DNA from: Anaerolineales bacterium
Lineage (GTDB): Bacteria > Chloroflexota > Anaerolineae > 4572-78 > J111
Assembly: GCA_015075405.1 (NCBI GenBank)
Contig: JABTUK010000005.1
Span: forward strand, 682,001-746,000
Reading direction: 5' to 3'
Length of the DNA: 64,000 nucleotides
The translations under genes were made by a program, and so were the position numbers. This document shows positions 60,504 through 64,000 of this stretch, piece by piece (position 1 is the stretch's first letter; each line of letters starts with the position of its first letter). The notes under the pieces are model-generated. The model had not been told where the DNA came from. It did not search any database and was given only the letters and a program-made list of their open reading frames with translations.

Positions 60504-61244
60504 TTAAACCACCATCGCCCCCTCATAATAAAGGACCTGGTTCTGCTCATCTCGAACCGCGCGGGCGCTGTTGCGAACCCAGATAATGGTTCCATCGAGC
60601 CGGCGCACCTGAACTTCAAAGTTCTGTACCACCCCCTCCTGTTCGACCAGCGTCTGCCACCGCTGCCGCTCGTCCGTGTCGGCGTACAAATGGTTCAAAT
60701 TGATATCCAGCAACGCCTCTCGGTTGGGATAACCTAACATTTGAACCAACGCCGGATTGGCATCCAAAAACTTCCCTGTTGGAGTAGAGCGGTACAAGCC
60801 TACCGGCACCCCATCGAACAGACTGCGATAGCGAGTTTCCGCTTCGCGGAGGGCTTGCTGCTGCCGCGCCTGCTCTAACGCCAGGCGAACAGCCGCGGTG
60901 AGGCGGGTGAAATGTTTGGGGGATTTGAGGACATAATCATTTAGCCCGGCTTTCATGGCTTCAACCGCCACTTCCTCGCTGCCGGTAGCGGTAAACATCA
61001 CCACCGGGCAATCAGGCCAACGATTTTTTACCGTGCGCAAGACGGTCACACCATCGGTCCAGCGCAACTGGTAATCGGTAATCACCAGATCGAAACCACC
61101 TGCTTGCAACGCTCCATTAAATCCGTCAGCATCGGCAACCTCGACAATTTCGATATTGGTAAAATTGCGCCGCAGTTCACGCACGGCCAGGGTCCGGTCA
61201 TCGGGGTTATCATCAATAAGCAAAAGGCGCAGTGTTTGGTTCAT
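60504..61244 (-). CDS. Receiver-PAS protein, possibly truncated
   Basis: A 246-residue cytoplasmic protein: receiver (LLLIDDNPDDRTL, acceptor D57 in LVITDYQL, K in YVLKSPKHF) and one PAS/PAC domain (about 140-245: YRSLFDGVPVGLYRSTP, ANPALVQMLGY). The frame stops right after YYEGAMVV, where PAC domains normally continue with a DITERK-type ending and then an output domain. The stop lies at the edge of a heptad inverted repeat, so an output domain may have been lost. AATGGAGG precedes the ATG. Confidence 0.87.
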   Translation of the reverse strand: MNQTLRLLLIDDNPDDRTLAVRELRRNFTNIEIVEVADADGFNGALQAGGFDLVITDYQLRWTDGVTVLRTVKNRWPDCPVVMFTATGSEEVAVEAMKAGLNDYVLKSPKHFTRLTAAVRLALEQARQQQALREAETRYRSLFDGVPVGLYRSTPTGKFLDANPALVQMLGYPNREALLDINLNHLYADTDERQRWQTLVEQEGVVQNFEVQVRRLDGTIIWVRNSARAVRDEQNQVLYYEGAMVV

Positions 61245-61349
61245 TGCGCACCTCCATTGGCGTCACTCAAAACCTGAGTTATGCTCTCGTGCAATCAATA
61301 ATCATACCACTCACTGCCTGTTTTACCAAAGGTCGGGCGTGAACAGAAA

Positions 61350-61434
61350 CCAGTCATCGGAGGTCAGTTATCAGTAGCCAGAAAAGACTGTATTTTACTA
61401 ACTACTGACTACTGACTTCTGACTACTGGTTACA
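61350..61434. repeat. Heptad inverted repeat (CTGACTA units)
   Basis: GGTCAGTTATCAGTAGCCAG is answered by ACTACTGACTACTGACTTCTGACTACTGG. It runs up to the SIS gene's stop codon. Confidence 0.7.
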
Positions 61435-62470
61435 GCGTCTCAGTCACTTTTTTCAAGCCCACCGGTTGGTCGGGGTTGAGACCTTTGGCCTGGGCCAGGG
61501 CCAGACTGAAACACTGTCCCGGCAGAACGGCCACCAGTGGGGTGAGCCAGGCGGGGATGTGGGGAGGTAGCGGCAGCGGTAACTGAGCCTGGCTGAGCAG
61601 CACCTCATCTTCTGAGATAACCAACAGTTCGGCCCCCAGATCTTTGAGGTCGCTCACCAGGCTGCGTAAATCATCGGCGACGGTATCGGTGGGGGCGACA
61701 ACCAGGGTAGGGAAACCCCGCCCCACCATGGCAATCGGGCCGTGGCGAAAGTCCGCGGAAGAGTACGGCTCGGCTACGGCGCGGGTCAACTCTTTGATTT
61801 TGAGGGCAATTTCAAAGGCTGTGGCAAAGTTGTAACCGCGACCAATCACCACACAGTGGCCCATGTAGCGATACCGTTCCGCCCGCGCCATCAGCGGGGC
61901 CAGGCCGGTCAGGGTTTGGCGCATGAGATCGGGAAGCTGCCGGAGTTGGGCGTATCTTTGCTCATCTGCCGCCAGCGCCGCCGACAGGAGAGCCAAGGTG
62001 GTGAGAGAAGTGGTATAAGTTTTGGTGGCGGCAATGGCTCGCTCCGGCCCGGCATGAAGGGGAATAACTTCCTCGGCGGCCTGGGCCAGGGGCGAGGCCG
62101 GATCATTGGTAATAGCCAGGGTAGGCCGGCCCTGCCGCCGGGCTTCGCTGATGACTGCGCCAATATCCGGCGATTGGCCCGACTGCGAAATGCCGACCAC
62201 CAGCGCCCCATTGAGCAGCGGCGGGCGGTCATATAAAGTAAAAAGAGAGGGAGTAGCCAGGGCGACCGGCAGACGGTTATACACTCCAAACGCATACTGG
62301 GCATAACGCGCCGCATTATCCGAAGTCCCGCGCGCGGCAATCAAAACATAATCAAACCGGCCGCGCAGCGAAGCCGCCAAACGCCGGACATGTTCTGTCT
62401 CGTTGTCCAGCAGCCGTTGGATTGCTAATGGCTGCTCATTGATTTCCTGCTCTAAAATAGAAGTGGACAT
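61430..62470 (-). CDS. SIS-domain sugar isomerase/deaminase family protein
   Basis: A 346-residue protein with two SIS folds, like the C-terminal half of GlmS. Motifs: ETEHVRRLAASLRGRFDYVLIAARGTSDNAA, VGISQSGQSPDIGAVISEA, then VIGRGYNFATAFEIALKIKELT and SSADFRHGPIAMV. It lacks the glutaminase half of GlmS, so it would act on an amino sugar phosphate or similar as an isomerase/deaminase (AgaS/FrlB-like). It lies 97 nt downstream of the aminotransferase gene on the same strand. AGGTAAGG precedes the ATG. Confidence 0.87.
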   Translation of the reverse strand: MSTSILEQEINEQPLAIQRLLDNETEHVRRLAASLRGRFDYVLIAARGTSDNAARYAQYAFGVYNRLPVALATPSLFTLYDRPPLLNGALVVGISQSGQSPDIGAVISEARRQGRPTLAITNDPASPLAQAAEEVIPLHAGPERAIAATKTYTTSLTTLALLSAALAADEQRYAQLRQLPDLMRQTLTGLAPLMARAERYRYMGHCVVIGRGYNFATAFEIALKIKELTRAVAEPYSSADFRHGPIAMVGRGFPTLVVAPTDTVADDLRSLVSDLKDLGAELLVISEDEVLLSQAQLPLPLPPHIPAWLTPLVAVLPGQCFSLALAQAKGLNPDQPVGLKKVTETL

Positions 62471-62501
62471 TGCCTTACCTATCCTTGCTTAAAGAGGAGT
62501 G

Positions 62502-62558
62502 AAACGTGATGTGTGATGCGTGAGAAAGTCATTACGCTTTACGTTTTACGTTTTATCC
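62502..62558. repeat. Heptad repeats (ACGTGAT and ACGTTTT units)
   Basis: ACGTGATGTGTGATGCGTGAG is followed by ACGCTTTACGTTTTACGTTTT. It lies between the aminotransferase and SIS genes. Confidence 0.6.
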
Positions 62559-62566
62559 AGATTAAA

Positions 62567-63805
62567 TTACCGGGCGGGATTCCGCAACTCGGCTGCATGG
62601 GCCTGAATCTTGCGGATTGCCGCCACAGCGTCGTCCACGCCCCGCGGCCCGGCGCGGAAGATGGCCTCGTCCAACCAGACTGCCTCGTGTTCGCAGGCCC
62701 GTTCCGCCTGCGGTAAATGCATGGTCTCAAACTGAAATCGCTCAGGAAAGGCGCTGGGGACGGGCAGTTTGGACAGGTGCGGTTGGAATAATTCGTAGTG
62801 GTGCATGGCCTCGTAGCCCTCCCAGCAGGGAATCCCTTCAGCCGCCAACGCCGCACAGACCAACTTGTGCTCCGCGCCAAAAACCGCCGGGTTAACGGCA
62901 AAAATGTAGCGATAGAAGGAGCGGGTGGTGTGACGCGGGTCGCGCTTGAGAATACGGACACCGGGGATGTCGCTGAGCGCCTCGTCCATATAGTCGCCCA
63001 TTGCTTCGCGCTGGCGGGCCTGCTCCGGGAATCGCTCAATCGCCACGTTGCCCAGGGCTGCCTGAATTTCGGGCATGCGAAAGTTCGCGCCCATGGTAAA
63101 CATCTGCTCGGCCTCATCATGAGGCCGGCCGCAGTCAATGATGCTGGCAACACGGGTCGCCAGTTCAGGGGTGCGACACAACAAGACGCCGCCTTCGCCG
63201 GTGCTGAGAATTTTGGAGGATTGCAGGCTGAAGGAACCAAAATGGCCGATGGTCCCCGCGCCGCGCCCGCGCCATTTGGCCCCGTGAGCGTGGGCGCAGT
63301 CTTCGATGACAATCAAGTTATGCCGCTCGGCAATATCCATGAGGGCGTCCATATCGGCCATTTGCGCGCCGAGGTGAACGGGAATAACCGCTTTCGTTTT
63401 GGGTGTTATCGCGGCTTCGACCGCTTTGGGGTCAATGCAATAGGTTTCCGGGTCAATATCCACGATGACCGGAATGGCCCCGGCGGCCATCGGCGCGGTG
63501 GCAGTGGCCTGGAAGGTGTAGGCCGGCACAATCACTTCATCGCCCCAGCCGATACCGGCGGCGCGCAGGGCGACCTCCATCGTGATTGTGCCGTTGGCTA
63601 CGGCGACAGCATAGCCGCCGCCCTGCATGTCGGCAAAGCGCCGGGTGAACTCGGCCGTTTGGGGGCCGGGGTAGGGGTAGCCGCCCCACCGCCCCGATTT
63701 GATGACGGCTGTAACTGCTTCAATGTCCCGTTCGTCGTGGACGGGCCAGGCGGGGTAGGGTTCTTTGCGGACGGGTTCGCTGCCGTGAAGGGCAAGATTG
63801 GACAT
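62567..63805 (-). CDS. DegT/DnrJ/EryC1/StrS family aminotransferase
   Basis: A 412-residue PLP enzyme. Key parts: GPQTAEFTRRFADM, EVIVPAYTFQATATA, IEDCAHAHGAKWRG, the PLP lysine K198 in SLQSSKILSTGEGG, and GANFRMPEIQAALG. Family members aminate keto sugars or keto cyclitols with glutamate or glutamine as donor. The N-terminal LALHGSEPVRKEPYPAWP form recalls the branch that includes scyllo-inosose aminotransferases, but I cannot tell the substrate. With the SIS protein it may handle an amino sugar. AGAGGAGC precedes the ATG. Confidence 0.9.
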   Translation of the reverse strand: MSNLALHGSEPVRKEPYPAWPVHDERDIEAVTAVIKSGRWGGYPYPGPQTAEFTRRFADMQGGGYAVAVANGTITMEVALRAAGIGWGDEVIVPAYTFQATATAPMAAGAIPVIVDIDPETYCIDPKAVEAAITPKTKAVIPVHLGAQMADMDALMDIAERHNLIVIEDCAHAHGAKWRGRGAGTIGHFGSFSLQSSKILSTGEGGVLLCRTPELATRVASIIDCGRPHDEAEQMFTMGANFRMPEIQAALGNVAIERFPEQARQREAMGDYMDEALSDIPGVRILKRDPRHTTRSFYRYIFAVNPAVFGAEHKLVCAALAAEGIPCWEGYEAMHHYELFQPHLSKLPVPSAFPERFQFETMHLPQAERACEHEAVWLDEAIFRAGPRGVDDAVAAIRKIQAHAAELRNPAR

Positions 63806-63825
63806 GGTAAAGCTCCTCTATATAG

Positions 63826-63906
63826 AACCGCAGATGAACGCGGATAAACGCAGATAAAATTAATTTTTGCTTTTATATCTGCGTCCATCTGTGTGCATCT
63901 GCGGTT
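63826..63906. repeat. Inverted repeat between aminotransferase and GxxExxY genes
   Basis: AACCGCAGATGAACGCGGAT is answered by ATCTGCGTCCATCTG...CATCTGCGGTT. Its right end contains the TAA stop of the GxxExxY gene. Confidence 0.75.
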
Positions 63907-64000
63907 AAAAATTTTTGACCACTCGTTTAATTTGAACCTTTGGCTGACCGAAGTTAATCAACAGACAAACGGATAGACCCGTTGCTTTGAGATAATTAAG
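63905..64000 (-). CDS. GxxExxY family protein, C-terminal end only
   Basis: The minus-strand frame entering from the right edge reads LNYLKATGLSVCLLINFGQP then KVQIKRVVKNF and a TAA. The LLINFG-x-P-x-V-x-IKR ending is the signature of the small GxxExxY (PD-(D/E)XK-like) proteins, about 125 residues in full. Only 31 residues are inside the window. Function is unproven; a nuclease-like fold is proposed for the family. Confidence 0.7.
   Translation of the reverse strand, partial: LNYLKATGLSVCLLINFGQPKVQIKRVVKNF

Noticed and set aside
62798..63847. Plus-strand frame of 349 codons
   Set aside because: Antisense to the DegT-type aminotransferase, which has its PLP lysine and conserved blocks.

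Overview
The window is about 64 kb of a moderately GC-rich bacterial chromosome. I read it as a member of the Chloroflexota, probably Anaerolineae-like. The reasons are the protein style (large multidomain sensor kinases, a Ser/Thr kinase with FGE domains, a STAND ATPase with TPRs, very large polar amino acid permeases) and intergenic DNA full of short-period inverted repeats. The phylum is an inference; no rRNA or tRNA gene was seen.

Layout. 0-10.3 kb: housekeeping and mixed genes, mostly on the minus strand (partial tex, a UMF1-type MFS carrier, an amidohydrolase, FmdB and DUF302 small proteins, typA, a PLP decarboxylase). 10.6-14.8 kb: a membrane PAS/GAF histidine kinase overlapping a receiver-kinase hybrid. 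14.9-21.8 kb: a polar amino acid ABC transporter (binding protein, two permeases, ATPase) divergent from a GntR regulator; one permease carries an embedded domain that resembles a lobe of its own binding protein. 22-36 kb: an accessory stretch with an internally deleted insertion sequence, TetR plus a short FAD reductase, another hybrid kinase, an SLC13 carrier, a monooxygenase truncated by a repeat element, and an NLR-like STAND ATPase.

36-53.6 kb is the metabolic core. It holds a LarA-family protein, an SDR of the fructuronate-reductase type, UxaE, a galacturonokinase-like GHMP kinase with a sugar-1-phosphate nucleotidyltransferase, then a set matching the Thermotoga-type inositol route: a TIM-barrel epimerase (IolO-like), a creatininase-family hydrolase (IolN-like), a zinc dehydrogenase (IolM-like), two IolG-like dehydrogenases, a CUT2-type sugar ABC transporter and a LacI regulator. 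Two identical 16-bp palindromic operators sit directly downstream of near-consensus promoters, one before lacI and one before the zinc dehydrogenase, so the two transcription units look co-repressed. Together the genes would import a cyclitol, oxidise it twice, open the ring, epimerise to tagaturonate, then pass through fructuronate to mannonate.

53.8-64 kb: a SulP transporter, a receiver-DHp protein, a 1,274-residue Ser/Thr kinase with two FGE domains, a receiver-PAS protein, a SIS-domain protein, a DegT-type aminotransferase, and the C-terminal end of a GxxExxY protein at the right edge.

A theme of the whole window is its repeats. Nearly every intergenic gap holds a head-to-head inverted repeat built of imperfect, usually 7-nt units whose sequence differs from locus to locus. 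These frequently run up to, or supply, the stop codon of the adjacent gene, and some are translated. In addition there are at least four families of about 60-145 bp dispersed palindromic elements.
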